DNA from: Lindgomyces ingoldianus
Taxonomy: Eukaryota; Ascomycota; Dothideomycetes; Pleosporales; Lindgomycetaceae
Direction of reading: 5' to 3'
Assembly: GCF_010093535.1 (NCBI RefSeq)
Contig: NW_022985206.1
Coordinates: 440,191 to 504,190, forward strand
DNA length: 64,000 nt
The notes under the pieces are model-generated. The model ran no database searches, had not been told where the DNA came from, and was given only the letters and a program-made list of their open reading frames with translations. The position numbers were made by a program, and so were the translations under genes. Below are positions 46,685 to 58,583 of the stretch, in pieces. Positions within the stretch are counted from its first letter, which is position 1, and each line of letters starts with the position of its first letter.

Positions 46685-49600
46685 TTAGTTTATTTAGATA
46701 TTTCTAGTGTCTAGCTAGACCTTCTTGCCAGCTGCATACACAGGGGCGGGGGTTTAGGATTAGTTTGCGTACTCTTATTAAAAAGCTTAAGCCTATGTAA
46801 GCTCTTTATAAACATATTTAGATATGTTTTAGATCTTATTAATAAGTCTGTTTACATCTGTTACTTATACAGATTAATAAGTTAGTTAGAGGGTATTTAT
46901 AAGTAGTTTAAATTTTATTTAGGAGTAGTATCTGTAGTTTACTAAGAACAGAGATACTTATGTTAATTTAAATGTTATGTTATTAGCTTTAAACTATGCT
47001 GTAGCTAACTATTTTACCTAGTTATCTTACTAGTAGTTTGTGTACACTTGTAGGACTTATTCTATTACAGCATTTATGTTCTTAGTCTAGCTGTTAGTCT
47101 CTAGGTAAAAAGCTGTAAATAGATAGAAGACAATTTAGAGCTGTTTATAAAGTTTGTCCTAGAAGGCTAAGACAAACTGCGTACCTCTGTCTAATATAAT
47201 TATGTTAGGTAAGCTATAGTAAACCTATACATATTAGTAGAATAACTAGGCTATATTAGGGGCAGTTATAGAGGAACATAGTATTAAGTGTTAATACTTA
47301 GTTAAGTAATTAATAACTACTATAATATTTATATACCCTTTAAATAGGGGTAGGTCTATAATAAAATTAATTAATATGTCTTTCTAAGCTTATTTAGAGA
47401 TTAGAAGTAGTTTAAGCAGGCTATTATACCTTTCTTAAGAGGCCTTTACTTTATAGTAAGTATAGCAACATAATACATATTAGCGTACAGTATAGAACAT
47501 GCGGGGCTAGTAGTACTCTCTCTATAGTAGGTTAAGAGTCTTTTCTCTGCCTAGGTGTCCTCTAACAGGCAAGTTATGTATAATTTAAAGTAGTTTAATT
47601 CTTAGTTTATTAGAATTAAGAATTATAAGTTAGTTATAGTAATACAGCTTACTATTTTAGTTTTTATAGTTAGCTAGTGTTACCTTCTTTAACTAACTAG
47701 CGCTGTTTTAGAGCAGGTCTAAAGTTTCTTAGATAAATTTATTATTTAAATACTTATTAGTAATAATCTAATTAATTATCTAATCTATTTTGTTTAAGTT
47801 AAGGTCTAAAAATAGCTTAGGTTAGAGTAAAGTTTAGTGTTAAGCCTTTTATGCTTTTTTCTAAGCAAGGATGTCTTAAGATTGCCTTGTAAAGGCATCT
47901 AGTTTCTTTTTATTTTAACTAGAATAATAAGTAATTTTAAAATTAAAACAGGACAGGTATTTAGACTAATAGGCTTATTAGTAGCTAAGTTGTTTTATAG
48001 TTATAAAGTACTATAAGTTCTTATAGTTAAATAGAACCTGTATTAGATGCGCTACACCTTCTAGTTTAGGTTACTATTGTTTAAAGTAGTATACTATAGT
48101 AAGCAATTTTTTATTATAAATCTTATAATTACCTTCTACAGGACTTATTCTTTTTAAGAAGTATGTAATAGGCCTAATAGTCCTGTCTAGCTTAGTCTAG
48201 AAGAGAACTTCTACTACTACATAGTCTAAGGCATTAGCTTCTACAAGTATTAGTAGTTTAAAGTTAAAGTAGTAGAGTATTAAGGCTTTAGTAAAGGCTT
48301 TCTTTAGCTAGTTAAAGAACTATTAGTAATTTAAGTTAAAGTTAAATTAAATTTTTTTTTTAGTAAGTGTAATTATAAGGCTTACTTACTATAAAAAGTT
48401 GTTAATAAATTATTAGTAAAAGTTAGTAAATTCTATAAAAGCTTAAACATTCTTTATATTCTTTAGGTATTGCTAATTTAGCATAGTCTAAACTTTAATA
48501 GGGTCTATTTAGATGCTATCTATAAAGATTACATATTCTAAATATGTAACCTTTAATTAGTAGAACTTGCATTTATCTACATTAAGTTGCAGACCTGCTT
48601 CTTCTATAGCCTTTAGCACTAGGTGTATATGCTGTTTATGCTCTAAAAGGCTATTACTGTAGATTAGAATATTGTTAATATACATAGTACAGAACATGTC
48701 TAGGTAGGGTTAGAGCAAGTTGTTTACAAAATGTTAAAAAGTACTAGGCGTGTTAGCTAAGCTAAAGGGCATTACTAGGTACTTAAATAGTCTATATTAG
48801 GTCTAAAATGCTGTTAGCTACTTATTACCCTTTACTATCCTTAGCTTATTAAAGGCAGTAATAATATCTAACTTTATAAAATACTTTGCTTTACTTAGTT
48901 AGCTTAGAGTTTCTTATAAAAGAGGAATTAAGTATTAGTTTTTAATAGTAACAGTGTTTAGTCCTTAGTAGTTAACGCAGAATTAAAGCCTACCCTTAGG
49001 TTTTTTTATAAATAGTATAAGTAACACTACTAGTAAAAAGCTAGCTTAAATAAACTTTTTTTTTAAGTTCTTGTTAAAGTATTTTTAAAGCACTTTTAAT
49101 TTGTTTAGCAACATCTTATATAGTAGCTTATAACTAGGTTATTTGCTAAGCTTAAAAGTTATTTAGTAATTATACAAACATTATATTAAAAGCTTATTAG
49201 ACTTATTTTAAAAAAAGACATATAACAAGTTATAGTAGTTTTAAAGGACTATTATTTTTAAGTTAGTGCGTTTTTAGAGAGCTAGAGCTTAGTCTATATT
49301 AGAAATTATAACTATGTAGATTTTATAATCTAGTTATTAAGCTAAGGTTATAAATAAGGCAGGTCTTATATAGCAGATGTCTATCTACTATTTAAGTTCT
49401 AGTTTATATCTAAATTAAGTAAGTAAAGATTTTTTAAAAGCTTTTTTTTTTTAAGTTTAAGTAGTTATTAAATTATCTTATATAGCTTATCTTAGTAAAA
49501 GGCCTAGCTTATTAGCCTTACTTAAGTAGTTCTTTTCTAAGTTATTAAAAAGTAGGTTTAAAAACCTTTTATATTAAGTGCTACTTAGGTGTTATTTAGG

Positions 49601-51573
49601 TGTAAGCGTAAGCATATATTTTAGCATTAGAAAAAGTTAAAGTTTAGAACTTACTTTTAGTAATTAAAAGTAACCTTATACTAATACAGCTATAGTTGTC
49701 TTAGAATTAGGTTATAACATTCTATGTTTATTACATAGAGCTTAATCTGCTCCTTATAGTGTTAGTAGGTAATTATAATAGTTATAGTATAAAAGATAGA
49801 ACTTTTTTTAAGTTATTTTCTATTAAATCTAGTTAGGTAAATTATTTAGGTAAGCAGTGTTAATTAAAGATTTAGTTTACACGCTAGTTCTTTATTAATA
49901 TAACCTATACTATTTACTTTTAAGTTAATAAGAGCCTATATTAAAGCTAATATAGTTCTTTATTATAAATATATAAGAATATTAACTTAGTACTTCTAGT
50001 TATTAGTAGAAGATTTAGCCTATAAGTTAGCAGAGATCTAGTGTTAAATTAGTTTTAAAGAGCAACTTAGCTCTAGAACAAGCCTTTTTACAGGCTCTTA
50101 CTGCTATAGCTGCAGCTATGTTAAGAGTAGTAAAAGGGATTAAAGCTTAAATATAAGTTAAAGCCCTTACAGAAATAAAATTAAAATAGTAAAAATTTTT
50201 AATAAGTGCTAGCAGCGCTACTTATGTAGACTTAAGAAAAAGAAATAAAGTAGTTTTAAAAAATATAACTATGCTTACTACACTTAAAGTATTAACTTTT
50301 TTTCTTATAATTTTTACACTTTTTAGAACTAACTAGAGCATAATTTAAATTAATTTTTATTATGTTAAAGTCCTTATTTATAACTGCGCTAGTTTAGGGG
50401 CGTATTAGAGCTTGTATAGGAAGGAACCTTATGTTATTATTATAGGTAGCAATTAAGTTTGCATACATGTTAAGGTTGTTTAGAAGAGGTTCTTCTACTA
50501 TAGCGCGTTGCAGTTTAGTTAAAAGGGAGTTATATAAATCTATAATTAGACCTATTTTATTTAGGCCTATATTAGATATAAGTTAGTAGAATTTAGTAAA
50601 GTGTAAAGTAAAGCTTTTTTTTCTTTATTATAAAGTGTTTAAGTAACTTAGAGCTATTAACTTTTTATTTAGGTCTTTATAAGTTGCTTATAGAAACACT
50701 ATAAATTAATTTAAGTTAATAATATCTTTATTTATTAGTAAGTTAATTAAGGCTGTTATGTTATAGTTAAGTTAAAAGTAGGCATATAGTAACTAAAAGT
50801 GTTTAGAAGAGAATTAGTCTATATTTTCTTTAAGTTTATATTAGAGCTTATGTAGAAAGAAAAGTAGGTCTTTTTGTTTTCTATTAAACAGTAGGGGATT
50901 AGAGAGTTAGTTAGATTTTATTACTAAGTTAGAGAGGTTATAGGTTGTAAGTAGTGTTAGGTAGAAAGAAGTTAAGCTATCTCTAGACTTCTAAGTAAGC
51001 TTTAAGGCTTGTAAGTTCTTAGTTTCTACTACTATAATAAAAGTTAAGGTAAAAATAGACTACTTAATAATGTAAAGCTGTTTTTTAAAGTCTTTTTAAA
51101 AAGCTTTAAAGCTTACAACATAGTAGCTTTTTTATAAAGTAAGCGCTTCTTAGAAGGCTTTTTAGCTTACTTTAATAGCTTAAAGTTATGTAAGTACTAA
51201 GCTTATTAGATTAGATTTAGAGGCTATTCTTAGCTAGAGTTTTAACACAACATAATGTTATAATTATGCATAAGTAAGGTTATAGAGCTTTATAAAGGTC
51301 TAGTTTAATTACTACATAAGGTATTATAGTAACTATAAGATGTTATGTAAGAAATAGAAAAGTTTAAGAAAAAATTAGTAATTAAATACTTAGCTTAGAA
51401 GTCTAAGCGCTTTAAGTATAAATTAAGCCTGTTTTAGGTTTAGTTAGTGTTAAGGCAGTTTGTGCTTAAGTTTATGTCTGTGTTGTGTTGTGTTTATGTT
51501 AGACGTGCACTAATAATACTCTAGTACGCGTCTAATATGGTTATGTCTGGGATCTGGGGAGGATACCGTGACA
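46685..51573 (-). mobile_element. Ty3/gypsy copy D, truncated at its left end
   Basis: Same family as A-C. It begins abruptly at sequence equivalent to base 10090 of copy A and lacks the left LTR and chromodomain region. The right LTR is complete. RT remnants lie near 48660-48890 on the minus strand. No target duplication can be tested because the left end is lost. Confidence 0.92.
51256..51573. repeat. Right LTR of Ty3 copy D (318 bp)
   Basis: Starts TGTTATAATT and ends intact GATACCGTGACA. Confidence 0.95.
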
Positions 51574-53668
51574 CTAAGTCTTATACAACTCCCTATTATT
51601 ACTATTAGTAGATAAGTGTAGAATAACTTAACCTAGCTAACCTAGTTTCGCGAATACACCTAATTTCGCGGTATCTTTACCCTAGATCCTGTAGTTCTTA
51701 TTAAATAACTATAACGCTTCTAATAATATATCGTTAGTAAGTTCGCCTTTATTAAACTTTTTAAATAGTTACTTTAATATGTTTAGCCTCTTTTAAGTAG
51801 GTAACTTGTTAATGTATTATATAGTTAGTTTTTTATTAAACCTAACTACTTTATAACGCGAAGAATAAGAGGTAGATATAACTATGTAAGAAAACTAGAA
51901 GTATTAGGTATTTATAAGCTAACTCTAAGCTACTAGCTTACTTGCTTTAGAGTAAAAGTTAGAGTTTAAAAGTGTTTATTAGAACTCTAATAAAAGAGTT
52001 AGTCTTAGCTAGAAGAAGCTAATATTTACTAAGCTAGATCTAGTTTCCTATTCTTAGCAGAGGGTTACATAGCAAAGCTAAAGGTAAGGCCTAATTATTT
52101 ATTAATAGCAGCTATTAGCCTTTTAAACATTATTAAAGTTAACTAACTATTTTTAGTAATAACTACCTTGCCCTTAACTATAAATTAGAAGTAATAGAAT
52201 TAAATAAGTATATACTAATACTAGGGATTAAAAATTAAAGCTTTTTCCTAGAGATAACTTTAATTACTTAGTTAAAAGAAACCCTACTCTTTTTAACTCT
52301 TTCTAGATAAAGTCGTGTAGATAAAATAAAAAGATAGATTATGCTATAGGTAAAGACTTTATCTTTGCTAGGGTTATAAGTTTTATTTTAATGTAGCGTG
52401 GCTATCTAGCGTTCTTCTGCTTTACATGCAGGGAAGATGCGCGCCTATACAATTAGTGCTTGTATATTGCTAACTTTATTATTAATGTCTAGCTTAGTAA
52501 GCCTGTTGTAAATGTCTAAAATCTTTTTAGTTAACTTTTTAGCTTTACTAGAGTAGTTTTGTCTAATTTTAATCTTAATAAGGGAAAGAAGTAATCTTTA
52601 AAAGCCTTTTAAATAATAGTTAAATCCTTTTATACAGTTAATTTCTTGTTATATCATCTTTTTTCTTTTCTCTAGATATACTATTTATATAGTAGTCTAG
52701 AATAGCTTGCTCTAATACATGTAGTTAAGCTTACAATAGAGGTTAGTAAAATAAAAAGTAATTAGAAGCTGCTTAGACTTAAAAAGCCTAACTATTTTAA
52801 GGTAACCTTTAAAGCACTCTTTTACTTTATTAAAACAACCTTTGCCTTTTAATATTTAGCTATTATAGTATAATTAATTGTAAAGAAGATGTGTTTTACT
52901 TTCTAAAAGCTTACAGCTTAAAGGATTCTATTATAGAGCCTTCTATGCTTTATAGAAGTTAAAGTAGTAGACATAGTTATAGGCCTGTAATATATGCAGA
53001 CGTTTAAGAGGTAAAGTTTAGATATTTAGGCTCTAGAGCTATAGAAACTTTTATATTACTTGCTCTAAGTTAAATATACGTTCTTTAAAGCAGAATATAA
53101 TACTCTACTTGTACATAATCTTAGCTTATAAATAGGTCTATTCTAAAGAGGATTTAAACTTTGTAGCTATTGTAAAAAGATGCTCTTTTATATTTAGTCC
53201 TTCTAATTTAGAGGCAGCTAGTAGAGTTTCTACTATATCTATACAATAAAAAGGCTCTAGTCTAGTTTCTATATATAGGCGTAAAAGATAATAAAAGACA
53301 TCTAATAACTCTTTTTCTATAGAACTAAACCTAGTAGTGTATGTTAGCAATCTAGTAAGCAGAAGTAGATTTTTAATTATTAACTTATAAGAAGTCTACA
53401 ATTAGACTGCGTAGAAAAACGTAGTAGTAAAGCTTAAATGCTTAGTAAAGCTAGTAACCCTTAAACTCTTTAAAAGAAATGTAAGCTAATTCGTTCTTGT
53501 AGACGTCAGCCAAGTCTTCTACAGTAATTATAGAAAGTAATATAAGATATTCAATACTATACTTTAGCGTATTTAGGTCTAGAAAATCGACGATATTCTA
53601 ATAGAAGCTAGTATAATATAGTATTACTTTAAAAAACTTGCTATACTTATTTATCTATCGTTAGAAAC
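51574..53668. repeat. Unidentified RIP-degraded DNA between copy D and a solo LTR
   Basis: On the minus strand, about 51600-53350 reads as long frames broken only by TAA/TAG, for example KRLNILK, LFKKFNKGELTNDILLEAL and GKDTAKLGVFAKLG. I cannot name a family. The open stretch 53138-53350 (minus, 70 codons) is a surviving segment of such a frame, not a functional gene. Confidence 0.4.
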
Positions 53669-53960
53669 TGTTAGATATGCGCACCTACTGTCAAGACAGG
53701 AGGAACGCTTGACGAAAGCTGCTACATAGTACGAGCAATAAGCTCGAACAGTATGTTGCAGCAAATTGCAGCATGTTGCAACCTGGTCGCGCATAGGGCA
53801 AGTGCGCGAGGGACTCGGATCGGAAAAACAAAAGCCGAGCAACACGAGTAGAGCAGAAAAAGGATCAATAAATAAAAATACAATCAATCATCATCCGATA
53901 CATCATATCCAAACCCATCATTCATCTCAGGAAGCCTAGAAACAGTGCTTCAATCTGACA
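53669..53960 (+). repeat. Solo copia LTR (292 bp)
   Basis: Flanked by the perfect 5-bp duplication GAAAC (53664-53668, 53961-53965). Only two 10-bp units (53756-53775), hence the shortest LTR of the family here. Almost unmutated. Confidence 0.95.
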
Positions 53961-56717
53961 GAAACAGGTTACGCAATTAAACAAAACTTTTAGAATATAG
54001 CTGCCTATAGTATAAAATAGTAGCAGTATTAGACATTTTAGTAAAATATAAAAGGCTGCTTCTAGCTAACTTATATCTACACGACTAACTCTAAGAAGAG
54101 GTGCGCTATATAAAATATCTAAGCAAGCAGGAAACGAAAAAAGTACCTATGATAGGCAAAATAGCTATAGCCTATAATTAAGAGCTAAGCTTAGAGGCGA
54201 GGATATATGCTTCTAAGATAGCTAAGTTAGAAGAAGTAGCTGCTTTTAGATTTCTAATAGCAACGGACACTAAGGGCTAACATATGCTCTAGGCAGTAGA
54301 AAGCTAGTTTCTTTAGTAGAGTTAGCACTAGTCTAGGAAAAAGTAATAGAAGGTAATATACCTTTCTTTAGGTAATTTAAGATTGTATTAATTAAAGAGC
54401 TATATCTTTTAGCTTAGATAAATAAGTTACTTTAGAGGCTAATATTTGCAATAGCTTATTTGTATACTTTTACGCTAGCTTTTTTCTAACTAATACGTTA
54501 AGTAAACTGCTTATAATATTTCTTCTAGTAAACTTACGTATATCTCTTTCTAAGTAACTAGATAACTTTTAAGACCTTCCTAGGGTCTTCTTTGTAGAGT
54601 TACCTACAAAACTAACTAATCTACTTTTATTTACTTCTAATTCTAAAAATTCTATAGATTTTCTCTATAATCTTAGCTTTAGACATTGCTTAAAATATTT
54701 CTATATCTAGAATTCTTAATACTATATTATCGATTTTTATCTTTTTCTTATACAACTTAGTTAATGCGTAGCAATATACCTGCTTTAACAGCTTAGTTAC
54801 TCTATTGCTCTTTTTAATTTAGTTAATAGAGCTATAGATGTTAAGTATAATATTAGAATACTAGATATCCTAATGCTTAAAAAAGCTAATAGAGTTTAAT
54901 AGCTATTATTTTCTATAATTTACTAATAGCTCTTAAAATGTCTTGTTTAGATAAGATGATATAAAGTTAAAGACAGCATTACTTAATAGGTTTAGTAGAT
55001 TTTAGTCGCGCTTTCTTTTGTTTAGAAGCTTAAGATTTGTTGTAATGCTAAATAACTATAGAGCTTTACGTAGAGTTCGTGTTAGAAAGTTAATCTACAA
55101 AACAGTAAAATTTTACGTCTAAATATAGCATATAGATCTTTTACTTTATTAGTAGTAATTTTGTTATATAATCTTTCTCTTAGTTTACTATATAAACAAA
55201 ATATTCTAAAGCTAGATAGAGCTAGTATACTGTACACTCTAACTGCAAGAGTAGAAGTAGATGCATTATGCAAGGTTCTAGAGGGTCTTGCTAAGCCTAT
55301 TCCGTGTAGAAGTAGTACAATTGCACTATACTACTAAGTATTTATAGCAACCTTCTAATTACAATAGCTAAGTTTAGATGCGTTTTAGACAAACTACTAC
55401 TATCTAATTTTACTAGTAAGGTTGCCGTGCTCTTTTTTGCTAATTGTAATGCCTATTAACGCCGCGTGCGTATCCGTGTCTAATAAGCTACGCAAAATAT
55501 AGAAACCTACTAAGTACTTATCTTAAAAGCAACATGTTAATGCTAGACAGCTTTCTAAAGCAAGCGTGCTTGCCTAAAGTATATTATGTATACTCTTTTA
55601 CAAAGCTAAGATTAACTTTGTTATTTACTCTTTGCCTTGCTGCCTTTACTAGCTACCTTCTTGCACGTCTTTGTTACCTGCATGCATTATAGAAAGTTGC
55701 CTTCTAATAGAGCTACTTCTATGCTTTAAGCTTCTTTGCTATAGCCTTGTAAGTCTAAGATCTAACAACTAAGTACTAAAGGGCATTACTAGAACTATAA
55801 CAATTACTATTAAATATAAGCCTACTAACAGCGTAGATAACTCTAAGACTATAGGTAGCCTAATTCCTAATAGAAGGGCTCTAAAAGAAGAGCCTAATAC
55901 TCTATTGCAGGATAATTTATCTCCGCCCTTCTTTTTTTAGACGCTATAGGTAGGTCCTTTTTACTTATTTGTTTACGTAGAATCGAAACGTAACTTCTAA
56001 AGCGCTTAACAACTACGTTGTCTACAAGATACTCTAGAATATTTTAACTTAGCTACGCTACCTCTTTCTCTGCTCCTCTATTCTTTCTATACAGTTTTTC
56101 GCACTTTAGGTACATTTTATTGCATTAGCATGTTGCAGTTTCTTTCTGTATTATAGTAGCGTTAGCATCCTCGAGATTAGTGCCTTAAAGTACTATAGTT
56201 ATTATGCTAGTAAAAAGCTTCTATAAGTACGTAAAGCTAAAGCTCTTTGTCTAGCCTCTAATTAAATTATATATCTCTTTGTTAAGATAGACACGTGTAT
56301 TTGTTGTTCTCTTTATCTATATCTTTGTATAAGCAATTTGCTTCTTTTTTTTTAGTAGTGTAAACTTGTACTTTTAATTAAAACAGCTAGGCTGCTTTAC
56401 TATAGCTAGATCTAGTTAAAGTAGATTATTTGCAAACGCAACTATAAAGACACTATAATTAGATTCTAGTCTATTAACTTTGTTTAGAAAATAGGTACAA
56501 ACGTTAACTTTTACAAGGCTATCTAGATCTTTAAATATAAAAAGACAGAGAGTAGATTAATAGGCTTTTAGAAAAATCTAACTAATTAAAAACTATTTAC
56601 TTTTTCTTTAAAGTAGCTTAAATAACTTAACGTATAATAACTAGATAAAGTCTATGCAGCTACTTAATACCTTTGCAAAAGTTTTAATTATAGTTGTTTT
56701 ACTATTTCTAGAACTAC
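53961..56717. repeat. Unidentified RIP-degraded DNA with one arm of an inverted repeat
   Basis: AT-rich and stop-riddled. The stretch 55051-55430 is the reverse complement of part of 62345-63012. The minus-strand frame at 55082-55273 and the plus-strand frame at 62790-62987 are the same sequence in the two arms. Near 54170-54290 the plus strand reads LEARIYASKIAKLEEVAAFRF, a helical stretch I cannot assign. Confidence 0.45.
55051..55430 (+). repeat. Inverted repeat arm 1
   Basis: Begins near AGAGCTTTACGTAGAG. It is nearly identical for about 230 bp to the complement of 62780-63012, then homologous again around 55345-55430 with 62350-62440, after a stretch of about 260 bp present only in the other arm. 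Confidence 0.85.
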
Positions 56718-56719
56718 TA

Positions 56720-56780
56720 ACGTACCTAACGGGTTGGCCGGCTACACAGGTTGGCCGGCCACTTTTGCTAAGCCCCTACT
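56720..56780 (+). repeat. Left terminal inverted repeat of I
   Basis: Contains the direct repeat GGTTGGCCGGC twice, 18 bp apart (56732 and 56750). Confidence 0.9.
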
Positions 56781-56800
56781 ACACTCTACCTATCTACATA

Positions 56801-58453
56801 ATGCCTTAACAACAACACTAGATTAAATCTTCTAAAGAATGTTAGATATAGCTTGCTCTTTAGGCTTTTAAATAAGACTTAAAACTCTTTTTATAACGCG
56901 CTATAGCTATTTATAATGTCTTTTACACAACACTAAGTAATTAACGCGCTAGACAGCCTTTAAAAGCAGAATGCTAGCCTAAATTAAGAAATCTAACTAA
57001 GCTTAAAAAAAAAGTAGTTGTTAAGTACATACTTAAGCTTATTATACATAGATTTCCTCTTAGGCTTGTAGCTATAGCTAATATAGCTAATTCTTTACGC
57101 GCAGAGTGTAATCTAGGCTAGGTTAGCTTAAACTAGCCTAGTATGTAGGTTAAGCACTGCCTTAAGTTTATAATAAAGTTTAATTATAAGTATAATTATA
57201 AAAGAGCACTTTATAAAGATCTAGAGGTTATCTAGGGCTAGTTTTACCTAGTAGCTAACATAAAAGCTAAGTATAGTATTTAGAATAAAGACATGTATAA
57301 CTTTAATAAGTTAGGCTTTATAATAAGCTAGATATTAACTAGAGCAGTTATTATAGCTTTAGAGAGATAAAGACAGCTAAAGGTAATATAGTAAGGTAAT
57401 AGAAAGTAGATAATAGTTATTTAAAGCATTAACATAATAAAGTAGGCTATTTTACTCTTTATTATCTTTAAGGGCTGCTATTACCTCTTTGCCTAGTATA
57501 AAAAAAAATCTACTTTAAAACTAGGTTATTACAGTCTCTAAAAACAGCTAGACAATAAATAAGCTTAGGCTGCAGTAGTTAAAGCACTTTAATAAGCTTA
57601 TAAAAAAAGAGTTATAAGTGCTTATTAGCTTTTTATTATTAACAGCTATAAAAGCTATAACTTACTTAATTTTTAGTAGTACTATAAAAAGAATAAGATT
57701 ATTACTATCTACATGCCTTTACACTTATTACACCTTTTATAGCCTCTTAATATAAGTTATTTTACTCCTCTAAAAAAGGTGTATAAGCGCTAAGCTAAAG
57801 ATCTTATATATAACTAAATTACTTATATTATAAAACTTAAGTTCCTACTATGCTTTATACACGCTTATAATGCAGTAATTACTTTTAGTAATATCTAAGA
57901 AGAGTTTTAAAGCGCTAGTTTAGTCCTATTTAACCTAGAATAGGTTAAAATAGCCCTTAATATCTAGTTATATACTCTATTACTACTACTGCCTATTAAT
58001 AATAAGCCTTAGTAGTTGTAAACTTTAAGTAATACTCTTAAATTTAGGTTATAATTAATACTTATAAAGGTAAAAATTTAAAAGCATATAGATAGCTTAC
58101 TAACATTTATAGTAGAAGCTTTTAAAAAAGTCTTAAAAAAGGCAGCAATTATTGCGCATAAGCTAGTGTTAGTGTAAAAGAAGATTATAAAGCTTTAAGT
58201 AGTAAATAAGGCTGCTACGTAACATAGATTGCATAAAAGAAAGCAGATTTAGGTAAAAAAGACTTTAATAGTTAAAGATAAGGCTTGTCTAACTACTCTA
58301 AAGAAGCTTAAAGCGCGTAGTAATAGGAAGAAGCTAAAGACACAAGTGCGCGCTAAAGAAGGTAAGCTAAGTTAAAAGTAATGTAGGCAGTGTAATTAGA
58401 CTAGGCATAACTTATGTATATATAAAAAAGTAGCAGAAGTAGACTTTAAATAA
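56801..58453 (+). pseudogene. Fot/pogo-type transposase of element I (551 codons, RIP-damaged)
   Basis: The frame from ATG 56801 stays in register to a TAA at 58451 with no net frameshift. NFNKLGF (codon 169, 57305), NSYKSY (codon 281, 57641) and LNISYFTPLKKVYK (codon 317, 57749) mark the three catalytic positions; all three aspartates read as asparagine. A C-terminal CRQCN-TRHN-x-x-C zinc knuckle (codons 528-539) is typical of this group of fungal transposases. TAA/TAG codons interrupt throughout, so it is inactive. Confidence 0.88.
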
Positions 58454-58520
58454 TATCTTATGTTGTATTACTTTATATAGGGCTAAAGTAGGCTGTTTTG
58501 CGCTAGAATAGGGTGGTTTT

Positions 58521-58581
58521 AGTAGGGGCTTGGCAAAAGTGGCTGGCTAACCTGTGTGGCCGGCCAACCCGTTAGGTACGT
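58521..58581 (-). repeat. Right terminal inverted repeat of I
   Basis: Reverse complement of the left repeat apart from transitions; followed by the TA duplication. Confidence 0.9.
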
Positions 58582-58583
58582 TA

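Larger units (their letters stand above)
42674..46685 (+). mobile_element. Copia-type LTR retrotransposon J, 3' truncated (RIP-inactivated)
   Basis: A 372-bp 5' LTR (42674-43045) is followed by an ATG at 43078 (MATQPPRDATVVLRDHTDYR), a copia-like gag start. Then, in order on the plus strand, come a CPTCRHIYALKDC zinc finger near 44050-44088, an HKRLGHFRLATL gag-pre-integrase motif near 44825-44860, and an integrase-like stretch to about 45480. After these, RT sequence near 46500-46660 reads TFIHAAINYNIYMQM and RKALYSL-like. That order (integrase before RT) defines copia. The element stops inside RT at about 46685, where it is joined to Ty3 copy D; the 3' part and 3' LTR are missing. Confidence 0.9.
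56720..58581 (+). mobile_element. Pogo/Fot-type DNA transposon I (1862 bp, complete ends)
   Basis: TA duplications (56718-56719, 58582-58583) flank terminal inverted repeats of about 61 bp starting ACGTACCTAACGGGTTGGCC, with five differences that are all transitions. It contains one RIP-damaged transposase. The TIR sequence differs from that of element F apart from the first ACGT. Confidence 0.93.

Noticed and set aside
55082..55273. Matching 63-65 codon frames at 55082-55273 and 62790-62987
   Set aside because: Conservation is explained by the inverted repeat at DNA level; a frame on the opposite strand is equally open, so no selection on protein is shown.
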